Shown here one piece after another: positions 49,521-62,578 of a stretch of 64,000 nt of DNA. Under the pieces are notes generated by a model. The model made no database searches and was not told the DNA's origin. It saw only the letters and a program-made list of their open reading frames with translations. Made by a program: the position numbers and the translations under genes. Within the stretch, counting starts at the first letter, position 1, and each line of letters starts with the position of its first letter. The DNA comes from Saururus chinensis. Taxonomy: Eukaryota; Streptophyta; Magnoliopsida; Piperales; Saururaceae. The stretch covers positions 31,241,753 through 31,305,752 of the forward strand of contig CP141149.1 of NCBI GenBank assembly GCA_035235625.1. The letters run 5' to 3'.

Positions 49521-52500
49521 TGTTGTGAACTATACACTCACTAGAATTGCTCTAACTTATAGTCTATGTAGCGGTTGGATCCTTATGATGAACAAAAACA
49601 AGCAAGAAAGACAATAGAGAGAGAGGTCACAAGGGTTTATGTGGTTTGACAATAGTAACTACGTCCATGAGATTACACAGTTTTCACTACTTGTAGAGGT
49701 AACAGTTACAAGATGCTTACAAGCTTTTGAAGCCTCTTCAATGGCCAACAACCTAGTCCCAAGGAAGAAGATGAGTTTTCTATACCCCATAGGGACGTAC
49801 AAGTTTGTATCTATCTATTTCGGGAATGAAATCACCAATTAGCCAATCAGAAATAGTCCAAATTGAGGCATTCTAGAATTATGCACATCAATCAATCGAT
49901 CATTTGGAATAGGCGATTGATCATTCTTCACATCAACAGTTTCTAGTCCCATGAGCGATCAATCGCTTCTGAATGTCAATTGATTGCTAACTCTCAACTC
50001 CGTTTCTCGTATACTGAAATCAAGCACCGACAAATCGCTCTGGATGGCGATTGATTATTCCAACAACCATGCGTCTATAAACAAAGGCCGATTGATCGCT
50101 TTGGTACAACGATTTATTGTTCATTCCGATTTTCACTTTCATAACTACCAATCTCCCACTTGGAAGTCTAATCGGACTTCACCTTCCTCTAAATAATCTC
50201 GCTTGAAGTGGATAGTCATTTCCTGTAAAACAATGTAACTATGTGATCATCATTGGTACTGTAGTGTAGAAGACCAATGAAAGTTGAACAAAGGCTCAAC
50301 TTCTCCACCTTGGTAAACACATTAACCAGGTTGCCATTTGTATGAATCTTCTCAAGAGACAAATTCTTTTCGTCCACCAACTCTATGATAAAGTGATACT
50401 TAATGTCAATATACTTAGTCTTGTCAGGGAATGTACTATTTTATGTCAATGCAATAACACTATTGTTATCATAATATAAAACACACTTCTCTTATGCCTT
50501 TCCAAGCTCCTTTAGGAAAACTTTTAACCACAATAGCTATTTGTTGGCTTCAGTTATTGCAACATATTATGCTTCTAAAGATAAAATAGTTACTAACTTT
50601 TGCAATTGCGACTGCCATGTCACTGCACCTCTCCAAAGGATAAATACAAACCAAATAGTGCTCCTCCTCTTGTTGTCTATGTTACCTCCGCATTTTGAAT
50701 CAACAAAACCAAGCAAGCATATATCAAAATGCCCACCAAAGCATAAGCTCGTACTTAAATAACCTCTCAGCTATCTAAAGATCCACTTAACCACCTCCCA
50801 ATGAGTTCGCCCTTATTTACCATAAAACCTCACAACTTCACTAATTTCATAGGAGATGTCTGGCCTAGTAGAGGTAGCAACATACATAAGAGACCCAACT
50901 GCTAAGACATATGAAGCATTATGTATGTGCGTCTTCTCCTCATGAGTATTAGAAAACTGCTTATGAGAGACTCTAAAATGAGATGTCAAAGGTGTACCCA
51001 CTAGCTTAACATTTTGCATGTTGAATTTCATTGGTGTTTTTTCAACATAATCTGTTTGAGATAACCTCAATATTATATTCTTCTTGTCTCTAGAAATTCT
51101 CATGCCAAGAATATGTTTTGATGGTCTTATATCATTCATGACAAATTCTAAGACATCTATTTATTGAGATTATCAATCTCATTCAAATCAACTCATGCAA
51201 TCAACATACCATCAACATTAAGCAGTAAAATAATGTATGATGATGCTAGTTTATTGTAATAACATAAATGATAAGAGGCGTCTATAGAATCCAATGTCCT
51301 ACCAGAAATTGTCAAACTTTATATACCACTATCTTGGAGCTTACTTTATGCCATATAATACCAAGTCTTATTCACCCTTCACCATATAAGCTTAGGGTTG
51401 ATGCATATAAATTTCTTACCCCAAATCACAATGTAGAAAAGTTGTCTTTATATCTAGTTGCTCTAGATAAAATTTTTATAAGACACAACACCATTATGAT
51501 AGTAGCAATCTTAACAACTAGAGCAAATGTCTTTGTGTAATCAACTTCATACCTTTGTTCAAAGCCCTTGGCTATGAGTCCAACCTTAAACTTCTTGCTT
51601 CAATCTAATTCTTGTTTCAACTTGTAAACCCATTTGTTATATAATGTCTTTTTATCTTTGAGTAACTTAACAAGTTTTCATGTCTGATTGGACATCAATG
51701 AGTCCATCTCATCGTTCGTGGCATACTCCTACTTAACTAAAATATGTATTTTACATATTTTTTTGAAGCTCTTAGGCTCATCATTATTTGTAAAATAACA
51801 TATAATTTAGGAAGGGAATGAAACTTTGTTTCTGCACACTTAGAGATGGATCAAAGATCTACATTTCTTTTCTCTATCTAGTAGAGATCCACTGTAATAA
51901 CATTTGTAGTGGGCCGTTGTAGGGGGAGTCTCAATATGATCAACTTGCTTATTGTCGTAGTCCCCCTGATTGTCTAGTATGCTAGTCCCTTGAACATCAG
52001 CGTCCTTAGCATTGGTAAGGGGGCGTTAGGTGTGTTTAGCATCAAGTTTAACAAATTATTTGTTAATTTTTTTCCTCTTTTGTTAAACTAGGTGGTGCTT
52101 GTAGAGCTTAGTCTCATAGAATACCACAATTAATATTTTTGATAATCTTCTTTTAGACTGGATCCCATAGCATGTACCTAAAATTATTGTCACCTTAGTT
52201 AAGAAAATAACACTTATTGAATTTCGGATCTAATTTGCCTCTATGCTCTGCCTCAATATGAACATAATTTGCATAACCAAATACCCGCGAGTCATCAAAA
52301 GAAATTTCTTTCTTCGTCTATGCTTCCTCAAGAAGTTTTTTATACAAGACATAAGATGAGAACCTATTTATCAGATATGCTACAACATTAATAGCATGGT
52401 GCAACATGCTACAATAGAACCTCAATGGCTAACAACCTAGTCTCAAGGAAGAAAATTAGTCTTCTATACCCTGTAAGGACATGTAAGTTTATATCCATCT

Positions 52501-52833
52501 ATTTAAAAAATAAAATATCAAACTAACCAATAAAAAAAAGTCCAAATTAGGACATTTTGGAATCCAATACATCAATGGATCAAGTTTTTGGAATAGGCGA
52601 TCAATCGTTCTTCACACTGGCAACTTTTAATCTTATGAGTGATCAATGACTTTTAAATGTCGATCAAGCTCAAACTCTCGACTTTACTTCCCTTATAACA
52701 AAATTAAATGTTAATTGATCACTTTGGATTACAATCAATCGTTCAAATAATAGTGTTTCCATAAATAAGGGTTAATCTTTCGTTTCTAACGGAGTGATTG
52801 TTAGTACAATCCGATTTTCACTTCCATAACTCA
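49521..52833 (-). mobile_element. Decayed Ty1/copia retrotransposon
   Basis: Two related LTRs flank copia coding remnants, all on the minus strand. The left LTR (3', about 49521-50150) starts TGTTGTGAAC and ends ATAACTACCA. It is followed by the minus-strand purine tract CCAAGTGGGAGAT, the usual copia polypurine tract. The right LTR (5', about 52400-52833) matches its inner part and lacks the edge next to the internal region. Possible target duplication is TATAT (49516-49520) versus CATAT (52834-52838), one mismatch. Only integrase C-terminus, RT and RNase H pieces remain; gag and protease are gone. Confidence 0.75.
50200..52390 (-). pseudogene. Ty1/copia pol remnant (integrase end, RT, RNase H start)
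   Basis: On the minus strand, 52100-52390 encodes broken integrase C-terminal sequence (AEHRGKLDPKFNKCYFL, then RYMLWDP). The stretch 50813-51139 is an open copia RT/RNase H boundary piece with ILGMRISRDK, LSQTDYVEK, VGTPLTSHFRVS and AVGSLMYVATSTRPDISYEI. Many stops and frameshifts interrupt the rest. It is not functional. Confidence 0.8.
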
Positions 52834-52839
52834 CATATG

Positions 52840-53260
52840 AGGGTATTCATTTTCCGTTTGGCGGAGACAGCGGTTTTTGTTTTTATTTTAATGGGCCAAT
52901 CCGGAGTGTATTTTTTTGGTACAAAATTCTGATGAGCTTGTTACTGTTGTTCTTCTGTCTTTCACCCGACATTATTAAAACCATAAGAGGAAGAGAGACA
53001 GAGAGAGAGGGTGGCCGGTCGGGGATTAGAATTAGGCGGAGAAAATTACAGAAATTTGCTCTTCTAAGCTTGTGTTAATTATCCCTCGCTTTCATCTACC
53101 CCAGTGGGGAGGGGTCTTCTTCTAATGGAGTGACCCGCATTTTTCGCCATTTTTTCCCACGTTGATCGGGGCCGATGGTCTCCCGGGGGAGCCCTAGCAG
53201 CAGGCCGATCCTGTGATGCTCTGCGACTGACTTCGCGGTTGATTCCGATTCGCCGCAAAG
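52840..53260 (+). promoter_or_regulatory. Promoter and 5' UTR region of the PP2A B55 gene
   Basis: The stretch before the start codon contains a GA repeat (about 52990-53012) and then GC-rich 5' UTR-like sequence up to ATG at 53261. The precise transcription start is not visible. The copia element ends only about 430 bases upstream of the ATG, so the insertion borders the promoter. Confidence 0.4.
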
Positions 53261-56200
53261 ATGAACGGCGGGGGAGAAGCGGATGCGGCGGCCGCAGCTG
53301 GCCCGCCGCTGCCTCTCGAGTGGAAATTCTCTCAGGTTTTCGGTGAACGCGGTGCCCAAGAGGAAGTTCAGGAAGGTTAGTTTTTTTTTCTCATTTATTT
53401 GGCGTTGCTATTGCAATTATTGAGCTCAACTGTGGAAGTTGATCAAGTTGCCATGGCTACCTCGGTGTGCGATCAGGTTGAGGATTTTTTTATTCTTCTT
53501 TTTGTTTGAATTATTACAACCCGGTTGGGATCATCTGCTGTCGGGTAGGGGGGCCGTGAATTAAGTTATTAGAATGCTGTGTATGGGAAGCGTAAGATCC
53601 TGTAAAGTAGATTCTTATTGGATTATGTCGTTGGAATCGGAAATGAGAAGAATCCTTTTCTGGTCGATGAGATTGGGACAGATCTGGCGTGCCAGTGATC
53701 TCGAACTTTTTTGCTCTTTGTTTTCCAGCTAATATAAGCTGGAAATGGATGAAAATTGGTAATCTGGGAACCTGTTGCCTTTTAATTTTATCTATATCGA
53801 GATACACTCAGTCTATTGGTGACTTTCTGTGTTGAGCTTAAGAAACAGCTGTACGGGACCTGATTGTAGAGATCCACTTGCAAGAAGACAGAATTAGTGT
53901 AAAAGTATGTAGCCATCCGAACCACCTGACTTTCTAACCTTATGATGAGCCCTAAGACACATTCCTGATTAGTTTGTCTTTTTCCTTTATTTAGTGGATT
54001 TTTGGCACTCATAGTTGTGGGAATTAATTCAGATAACTCATGCCATTGCTCACATGGCATATTACCTTGCAAAACTTCCGAATTGTTAGCACTAGAAGGA
54101 AAAGGTGTAGCGGTGCAATGCAAGGAAGAGAAAAGTAGATGCAATGAAGATGTTGCAGTTGTAAGTTTGTGATAGGTGAATAGGTTTAGATCTATCAAAA
54201 AGATGGATATGTGTTTTTGGAGCTTGAACTCAAGAATGCTTGCTTGCAGCCTTCTGTTGACATTGCAATAGGTTGCATTGATATTTCTCCGTGTTCGTTG
54301 GTTTAAATTTGGGCCGAATTATGAAGAACTCTGTTAAAGGGTTCCGCATGTTTATACATCCATAATGCAACTTACCTTACAAGAATTGAGCAATTTTAAG
54401 CTTGTGATGGTGGAAAAGGCATAAGGTGGTTGTGTGTTTTCTGAAACTTGAATTAAAAAATGCTTGCTTGCAGCTTTTGTTGACATTCCAGTTGGCCATA
54501 TTGATATGTTCCTGGCTCCTTGTTATATATATTTGGAACAATTATTTGAGGAAGTGGATAAAGTGGTCCACATGTTTTACACAAAAAATAAAATAAAAAT
54601 GATCCTGGAAGCTAATGTTTTACTGTGTTATATAGACCTTGATTTTTTTCCACAAAATTCATGTAAAAATGTCACTGCACTTGCAGTGCATGTCGGGACA
54701 TTCTCCTGGTCTAGTTGTAATTTTAGAATGTTTATGCTGTCCTTTTCTATACTTGCAGTTGACATCATTTCAGCCATTGAATTTGACAAAACTGGGGACC
54801 ACCTTGCAACTGGAGATCGAGGAGGTCGGGTAGTTCTGTTTGAAAGAACAGATAATAAAGATGTACATCAAGATGTTTCATGTTCCATATCCTCCCCTCT
54901 TTCCATTATAGTTTATTTGGACTAGGATATTTTTGTTTGTTTGTTTTCTAATCATTATTTTGATGAGTAAGGTTAATGGTCGTCGGAGGGATCTAGAGAG
55001 GACTGACTATCCAGTCAATAGGCACCCTGAATTTCGCTATAAGACAGAGTTTCAGAGTCATGAACCTGAGGTGATTGGCCTTCTGGATTTCAGTTGTATA
55101 TTGTAGTTGGCATTCATCATCTTTGTTGATGTCTGGAGCATAATACTTAGGCAGTGATACTTATTTGTCTGTTATTATTCTGATACTTCAGTTTGACTAC
55201 CTAAAGAGTTTGGAAATTGAAGAGAAGATCAACAAGATTAGATGGTGCCAGACAGCTAATGGTGCTTTATTTCTTTTGTCCACCAATGATAAAACAATTA
55301 AATTCTGGAAGGTATTATAGTTTTTTTTGAGTTGCTTTAAAGTTAAGCTGAAGTTATTTTGTTAGAATATAATGTTTTGATAGGAAGCTTGCTCTGTGTT
55401 ATGCCTAACCATTACACCTCTTTGGTTATGAAGGATTTAGTACTACTTTGTTTTGTTTATCAATCTGCCTTCAGCACTTCTTTTCCATATCAGTTGCCAC
55501 TGTTGATAAATTACTTCTTTTATTTGATTATATGCATTAAATGCATCAATGTTTCTTAATATTCGTGGTTTTGTCTGCTCTTTTCCCTTTTTTGGAAGGG
55601 TTCTTGTTACATTGCTACACATTTCATATATAACAAAATATTGTCAGTCAAACCATGTAAGAATGGAAAAAAGTGAACAGCCAATGAGATATAGGAAGCT
55701 TCCATGACGACAATAAAATAAAATTCAATTAAGTATTTGAGTGAAGAAAGTGAAACTTATATATATATTTACTAGTTTGAAACTTAGGTACCAATGAGTA
55801 AGTGGGTACCTGTTATACAGTAAAATCTGGAAGACACATGGATATACATGTTCAAGGGTAAAGAGTGTTGTTGACATGTGCTGCTTAAAGAGCTGACTGG
55901 TAAAAGCTAATAGCATCAAGGGTCAGTGTGATGGCTTGATGAGTACTAATTATATTGTCTGTTGGTTCTTATTACGCTATGAAATGAGAACTTTTAGTAT
56001 GTATTTTTTCTCATGAGTTATTCAAGATCTTTAAGTGCATTTCGACAATATTTCTGTTTTATTTTTGACAGGTCCAAGAAAAGAAAATAAAAAAGATTTG
56101 TGACATGAATATGGATCCTTCATATCTTCCAAATGGTGGATGTTTAGAAAAGCACCTTAATGTTTTGTGCAATGACTTCTCATTCCCGCAGGAAGGAATT

Positions 56201-59200
56201 CCATCCCTGCATTTACCTGTGGTAGTTGTACTTTTTCTTATTTGTTTTTTGGCATTTATTTCAGTAAATTTTTATAATATTGTGTATTTGGTAAATCTTT
56301 ATTTTATCATGTATTTGATATGAGAACGAAGTCTATTCTGAAAATGAGGAAGATTGAAGCTTCAGCTGTTGTATTCTAAATTATAAGAGTGCTTGTCATC
56401 ATCTGTAGCAGTTTTTCCTGTTCATAGATTGATGGATCCTTGTAGTGGGTTTGCAGCTTGTTGGAATTTTAGATGTTTTACAGAGATATTGTTTTGCAAT
56501 ACTTATGGTTTCTTATATTTGCGCTTTTCTTTTTAGGTAGCCAGCCAAGAAACTAGCCTTGTCCCTAGGTGTCGAAGAATATATGCTCATGCACATGATT
56601 ATCACATAAATTCTATATCAAATAACAGGTAAGTTCCATTTTTTTCCGTGCATTTCCTTAAATTGGTTGTTTATTCAAGTTAAACATGACCAATAAATAT
56701 TTTAAGATTCCTAACACTTATCTGTCTGGATAAATTACAAGTTGTATCATGGAATTTTGTGATTCAAGTTTCTGTCAGAGTTTCCCATGTTGCACATCTG
56801 AAACTAAATTGTCCTGTCCTTTTTTTTTAAATATAATGTTGCACGCCTGAAACTAAATTGTCCTGTCCTTTTTTTTTAATATATTGGAATGCTTCGGTAA
56901 GAAGGTTGGAAGGGTTTTGTGTAAATGATGCTAAAAGAGAGAGAGGGATACCTAAGAGAACTTGGATGAAATTAATAAGGAAGGATATGGCTATGTAATC
57001 TCTTACAAAAGAGTTGGAACAAAACATACTAGAATGGAGGCGTAAGATCCATCTTACTGACCCCAAATTGTTGGGAAAAGGTGCTACTTGATTATGATTA
57101 TCATACTAGAATGCTTCATCAATTTCCTTTAGAAGTGGGTCTGCCAACCGTGGTCAGTTCTGCGAGATCTAGTCTATGATAGCTTTCCCCATAAAAAATT
57201 CAAGCCTTAGATTGTCTTTTGGTCTTACGTTGTGTGTAAAAAATTGGTTTGAAATGAGCATTGCGAGCTGTTGTTAATGTTTGCTAATGGCCAGATAGAG
57301 ACGACAATCACTTGTCTGCCATGTCATCCAAAGAGATTGATGAATGTGTTGAAGATATTTTGCGTATTTCTAATGGTCACTAAGATAAAGAAATTAAACC
57401 TGTTTAAGGGGTGGTTTGGGTACTGAATTAATTCAGTAGCGAATTAATTCAGTAGTGAATTAATTCAAAAAATTCATCGTTGAATATGAATTACGTTTGG
57501 GTAGAGAATTTTTTAGAATAAATTCAAATATCACGTCAAACCCAGTTTTAAAACTTTAAACTAATATAACTCTCTATCTCGAACTCGGATATGCACGTTA
57601 TTGGTACCATTACATTTATTAATTCAAGCTCTATCAAACAAGATCCCACAAGGGTAGGTAATTTTAAACTTTTAAAGTGGACCCTACCTATATGACACAT
57701 TTTTCGAGGCTCAAATAGGTATAAACGATAACCATTAAAAAATAATAAAATCTATAATTTTCAAAATGATGATTAGGAGACTGAATCGACATTCAGTGAT
57801 TTAGGCCGATTCAGGCCTGAATCTAACTTCAGTGCTAAATTTTTAATTCAGTGCAGTTTCAATACACAAACAAGATTCTAATAATTCAGTATTGAATTGA
57901 CACTGAATCGACTGAATCTTTCACAGATTTAGTACCCAAACAGCCCCTAAGTCTTTTACATTCTTTGTGGAAAGATCATAGATCTGATTGCTACTGAGTT
58001 TCAATGTATTTCTAATGTCATTTCATTTATTCATTTTTTCAGCGATGGTGAGACTTTTATATCAGCAGATGATCTCAGAATAAACCTATGGAACTTGGAA
58101 ATTAGCAACCAGAGTTTTAACATTGTTGATGTGAAGCCTACAAACATGGAGGATCTCACAGGTACCATTATCTCTTTGCTTATGGTTGTACACAGATGGT
58201 AATTTTAGTCTAAGATTATTTTAATCCAGTGGCAGCTAATGAGGTGTAAATCCACCATAATGAGATGATTGTTGCTAAAGTTATTGGCATCTTCTTTTAA
58301 AGAGCTGGCTTTCAAAGTGACCATTTTGATCTTTAAATAGAAGCATAGTATTTCACTAAATTTAATGTCTTTCAGTTAGTTCTTTTATTGTAGAATTTTC
58401 AATTATAATTCACCACTGAAAAACTTGTTTAGCATTGTTATAAAATTTTCTACCATGTTTGTCAGTTGCAATGTGTTGATCAGAAATTAAAAAAGCATGA
58501 ACAAAAAGAGCATTGTTGTTGTTTTCTTGGTTTGGCTGTCCACCCACTTTTACCTCATTATTAGAGAAGCCAGAATATCTCTCTCTCAAACGGGAACTGT
58601 AGACTACTTTTAGCCAGGCAATTTATGTTGTTATTTTGTTCTTAACACGTGCAGAGGTGATAACATCAGCTGAGTTCCATCCTAACCATTGTCATATGCT
58701 AGCTTATAGTAGCTCAAGAGGTTCAATTCGGCTTATTGACTTAAGGCAATCCGCTCTGTGTGATACACACACCAAACTGTAAGTTGCCTGCTGGTTGTAC
58801 TTATGGGGTACATGACTATGGATTTTGCTTCATCATGTGTATATTAGTAGTCGCTAAATGTTTTTTAACACACAGGTTTGAGGAATCACTAGCACCTGGT
58901 TCAAGATCTTTTTTCACAGAGATAATCGCTTCAATTTCAGATATTAAGTTTGGAAAAGATGGCAGATTCATTCTTAGTCGGGATTACATGACCCTTAAGG
59001 TTTTAATTTTGCATTGCTTATTCTGGCTGAAATGCTTAATTGGTAATGGTTAATGTAATGCCATTGACAGGCTTACATAGTGATATTTTTTTCCTAAGAA
59101 AATTAAATTACAAAGAAAAGGTTGAGTCTTGTTTTATAGATGAATTGAAGCATATTACAAGCAATTCTTGCTTGCTGTACTGACTTTATATGTCGCAAAA

Positions 59201-61462
59201 TAGGTCTTTCTTAATGTTATTAAATAGTTGTAGTTGCAGAGGATTGTGTTTAGCCCACCATTTGTTGTCATAAATGAAACATTATAACTTAGTACTCTGG
59301 CTAATTTATATATGAAAACTCAAAAGGATTTGGTTTAAATTTATATTAAATCTTTATTATGTTGAACACCAAGTTTATGACAATCAACAATGTTTTTCTT
59401 CTCTGCTTGACAGCTTATGAATCTCGATCTAATTCCCCTGTTGGTCATGTTCAACTTTCATGTTGCTAAATTAATTGCTATTTCAGTTTCTTTACATTTT
59501 GAAAATTTCCAGTTTAGGTCTTCATGTTTTTCAATTTATAATTCCCTAAATGGTGATATTTTCATTTTTAGATTGTCTTGATAGGTAAGACACATGCACC
59601 CTTCACACCATACACCACAGGGATGCGACCTTGGGACCTCTTCCTCATCGGGAAGAGATCCAACCAGCACAACACAGGCTGGATCAGTTTTTTTTTTTTT
59701 GCTTGGTAAGAGTGGGCTGAACCCAATTTTGTAAAATGCAAATGAAGGTGGGAAAGAGTACAATGCAAGAGCTATTCGGATTACATCTGCCATTTCGCTG
59801 TCAATATCCCTTCCCGCACTTCCTTAGTCAACTGGTATTTATTACAATAAGTAAAGAGAAAGAAGTGGCCCGACGGTGATTTGTTATCATCCGCTTCAAC
59901 AATCTCCACCTTGATAACATAATCACCAACTTATGTGCAGAAGAAAGTAAATGAGGGGATGTTGAAAAATAGGCTTTAATATGGATATAAAGAAGAAAGT
60001 AAATGGGGGAATAGCAAAAGTAAATAGGGGAATAGCAACAGCGTCTGCTCTACGCTGAATATCCTTGATTTTTTTCCCTTTAAACATGATATATGAAAGC
60101 ATTGAGGATTTTTTCATTTTTTGCTTGGAAATACAACTTATTTGAGATTTGTCTTTAATCTATTAGAATGCAATTGCTCCTTTCTCTTTGTGCATAAAGC
60201 TTTAATTCAACAAATGCAATATACTTGTTGCTTTATTCTTATTATTACTTAAATATCAGTAGCACCACTTGAGCACTACTAGATAAGTTATATATATGTG
60301 AGGTTTTCTGATGGATGTATTCTTGCTCCAGCTGCTCTTTTTTGTGCTAATGATTGTAAATTTTTTTTTAATGAATTAGCTCAACAGTTCCCTTTGTGTC
60401 TGGATCAGTGTTTAGTTTTATCCATTGGCACATCCATGTTGTTTTTTGGCACATACGTGGAGTTTTAATGTACATGCATTTCTTATGTTTGTCACAGTTG
60501 TGGGACATAAATATGGATTCTGGTCCCGTTGCAACGTTCCAAGTTCACGAGTATTTAAGGCCTAAGGTGGTTTTTTCCTATTCTTATGTATTTGAGCTTC
60601 AGAGCTTTTACAACAATTGGCATCATGTAATTATAAGGTTAGAATGCTAATCATGGCTGGCTATATTTTCTCGGTGCAGCTCTGTGACTTATATGACAAT
60701 GACTCTATATTTGACAAGTTCGAGTGCTGTATTAGTGGAGATGGACTTCGTTTAGCAACTGGTTCATACAGGTTTCTTTTCCCCCTTTTTATTTTGTTTG
60801 CTAGAACTTTTTCCCCTTCTTATGAGCACATATTCTCTTTTCGTTTTTAAATTTGAAATAACCGATCTATATTTGCAGCAATCTATTTCGTGTATTTGGT
60901 TGTGCTACTGGAAGCTCTGAGTCCACAACACTGGAAGCCAGCAAGAACCCAATGAGGTATTCTTTTGTATGGATCCCTGGTGTTGTTTCACTGGTTCTTT
61001 AATTTCAAAATTTATTTATTGTTTGAATATCAAGCAGCAAGACTAAATGCTAGAATTTAGGAGCTATACTGTCACTATCTTGAGGTATCCTTCTATCATT
61101 AATAACAAGTTACTGGCCTGACATTGTTTTCTGATGGCTTAATTTTATTTAGGAGACACGTTCAAACAACGTCAAGGCCTTCAAGGTCTCTAAGCAGTCT
61201 TACCCGTGTAGTAAGACGAGGTGTGTGCTTGAATAATAGCTTGCTTCTTATATAGCTGTACGTGTACATACATGTCAGATGTGAGCACACTATATTACTA
61301 AATTCAATTATTGATCTTGCTGTAGGAGCTGAAAATCCTGGAGTTGATGCAAATGGAAATACTCATGATTTTACCACGAAGTTGCTTCACTTAGCATGGC
61401 ATCCAACTGAGAACTCACTTGCCTGTGCTGCTGCTAATAGCCTGTATATGTATTACGCATAA
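53261..61462 (+). CDS. Protein phosphatase 2A 55-kDa regulatory subunit B (B55, WD40)
   Basis: B55 subunits bind the PP2A A-C core and select phosphoprotein substrates. Exons on the plus strand: 53261-53375, 54759-54862, 54972-55070, 55192-55311, 56072-56221, 56537-56628, 58043-58161, 58655-58778, 58876-58999, 60498-60566, 60680-60771, 60879-60956, 61153-61220 and 61326-61462. All introns are GT-AG, phases agree, and the product is 496 residues, like the Arabidopsis B alpha/beta subunits. WD40 blades run from residue 40 ([18 protein letters not shown]) through [58 protein letters not shown] and [18 protein letters not shown] to the C-terminus SLYMYYA. The phrase [20 protein letters not shown] is a B55 hallmark. 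Introns 6 and 9 contain transposon insertions. Identity is secure. Confidence 0.95.
57408..57947 (+). mobile_element. Tourist-like MITE, copy C, in intron 6 of PP2A B55
   Basis: A 540-bp element starts GGGGTGGTTTGGGTACT and ends AGTACCCAAACAGCCCC. It is flanked by TAA on each side (57405-57407 and 57948-57950), the 3-bp target pattern of PIF/Harbinger (Tourist) elements. It contains no protein. Its centre (GGTACCATTA, GGGTAGGTAATTTTAAAC, TTTTAAAGTGGACCC) is shared with the other copies and, unexpectedly, with the gypsy LTRs. Confidence 0.8.
59574..59901 (-). mobile_element. Copia-type LTR fragment in intron 9 of PP2A B55
   Basis: The segment starts TGTCTTGATAGG and ends CCGCTTCAACA. It is followed by ATCTCCACCTTG, which on the minus strand is CAAGGTGGAGAT, the purine tract that normally precedes a copia LTR. 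So this is an LTR with a few bases of internal sequence in minus orientation. The rest of the element and any target duplication were not found. It does not disturb the exon 9 or exon 10 splice sites. Confidence 0.55.
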
Positions 61463-62040
61463 TGGCTGTCAGAATAATCGAGGAAGACTGGCTGGTAGTA
61501 GGTTTCCACGATTTTTGTCAGGAGAGGCCCTTTAGCCGTTTTATTTTTGTTATTCTCTGTCATGCAACCAGCTGGGTAAGCGGAGATTGCATTTACTCAA
61601 GTCTGCAGAAGCAACAGCCAATTTTCACTTGATGCATATGTCTCTCAGCAAGCGCAGGAGGCAGCTAGAAATCTAAATCATTGAAGTAGAAAGATTTTTC
61701 CCTCAGGGTCCGAAGCTCCATTTGATTCTTTATAGTAAAGTTATTGGGTTTAAGTTTAAAGAGATTATTTGTAGCTCTCCTACAGCCTGGAAAAAAAGCC
61801 TGTAACACAGATGTGAGAAGCGAGCTCTACTTTATATCGATCTTCTGGATCACCTAGAAGGCTTCCAGTATGTGTAATGATTGTTGTCCTATTCTGTACT
61901 AACCTTTTTTTTTTTTAAATTTCCATTGAGCAGAATTGCTGCCAGGCTTTGTAGAATCTGGAGTTAGATGGCCACAAGTTCTGGTTTGAAGTTAATTTCT
62001 CACTTCATATATGCAATGGTTCTATTGTCTTTTGACAGCT
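61463..62040 (+). other. 3' UTR region of the PP2A B55 gene
   Basis: Non-coding sequence directly after the TAA stop, moderately GC-rich compared with the intergenic DNA further right, consistent with a transcribed 3' UTR. The poly(A) site could not be fixed. Confidence 0.4.
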
Positions 62041-62251
62041 ACAAAATGTAAATTTTTAAAAGGATTGGGGAATAAGTAAATTTCTTTTTTGTTAAGCCTC
62101 TAGTGTCAAATAGATTAATTAGTTTATGCTGATCTAATGATCCATTGATAGATTTGAGCGAATCCAAGTGCAGCTTTTTTTCTCTTCTTTTTTTAATTTT
62201 TATAAAATTGACTGGAGTATTGATGGACATCTCGAATTTTGTGGAAGTCAT

Positions 62252-62578
62252 CGTATTGCCATGATTAAACCTAGCAATAAAAACTTTTTTGTTATTAACC
62301 TGCGCATGAAGATGGATTTAGGCCTCCCTAAGGTGGAGTACCTTTATCCAGCTGAAATGACTTTCTTTGAGCAGTCTTTTGCGTGTCCATTTTTTTTATC
62401 AAATTTGTATGCTAACGTATTGCCATGATCAAACCTAGCAATATAAACTTTTTTGTTATTAACCTGCGCATGAAGATGGATTTAGACCTCCCTAAGGTGG
62501 AGTACCTTTATCCAGCTGAAATGACTTTTTTTAGCAGTCTTTTACGTGTCCGTCTTTTTTATCAAATTTGTATGCTAA
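62252..62578. repeat. 164-bp tandem duplication
   Basis: Two adjacent copies begin CGTATTGCCATGATTAAACC at 62252 and CGTATTGCCATGATCAAACC at 62416. They stay nearly identical through GGTGGAGTACCTTTATCCAG to TTTGTATGCTAAC. The two similar open frames here arise from the duplication; the encoded sequence (INLRMKMDL, KVEYLYPAEMTFF) is not one I recognise. Confidence 0.9.

Noticed and set aside
54464..54925. 153-residue plus-strand frame over exon 2 of PP2A B55
   Set aside because: Only its part from 54759 to 54862 is the real exon; the rest is intron read through a missed splice site.
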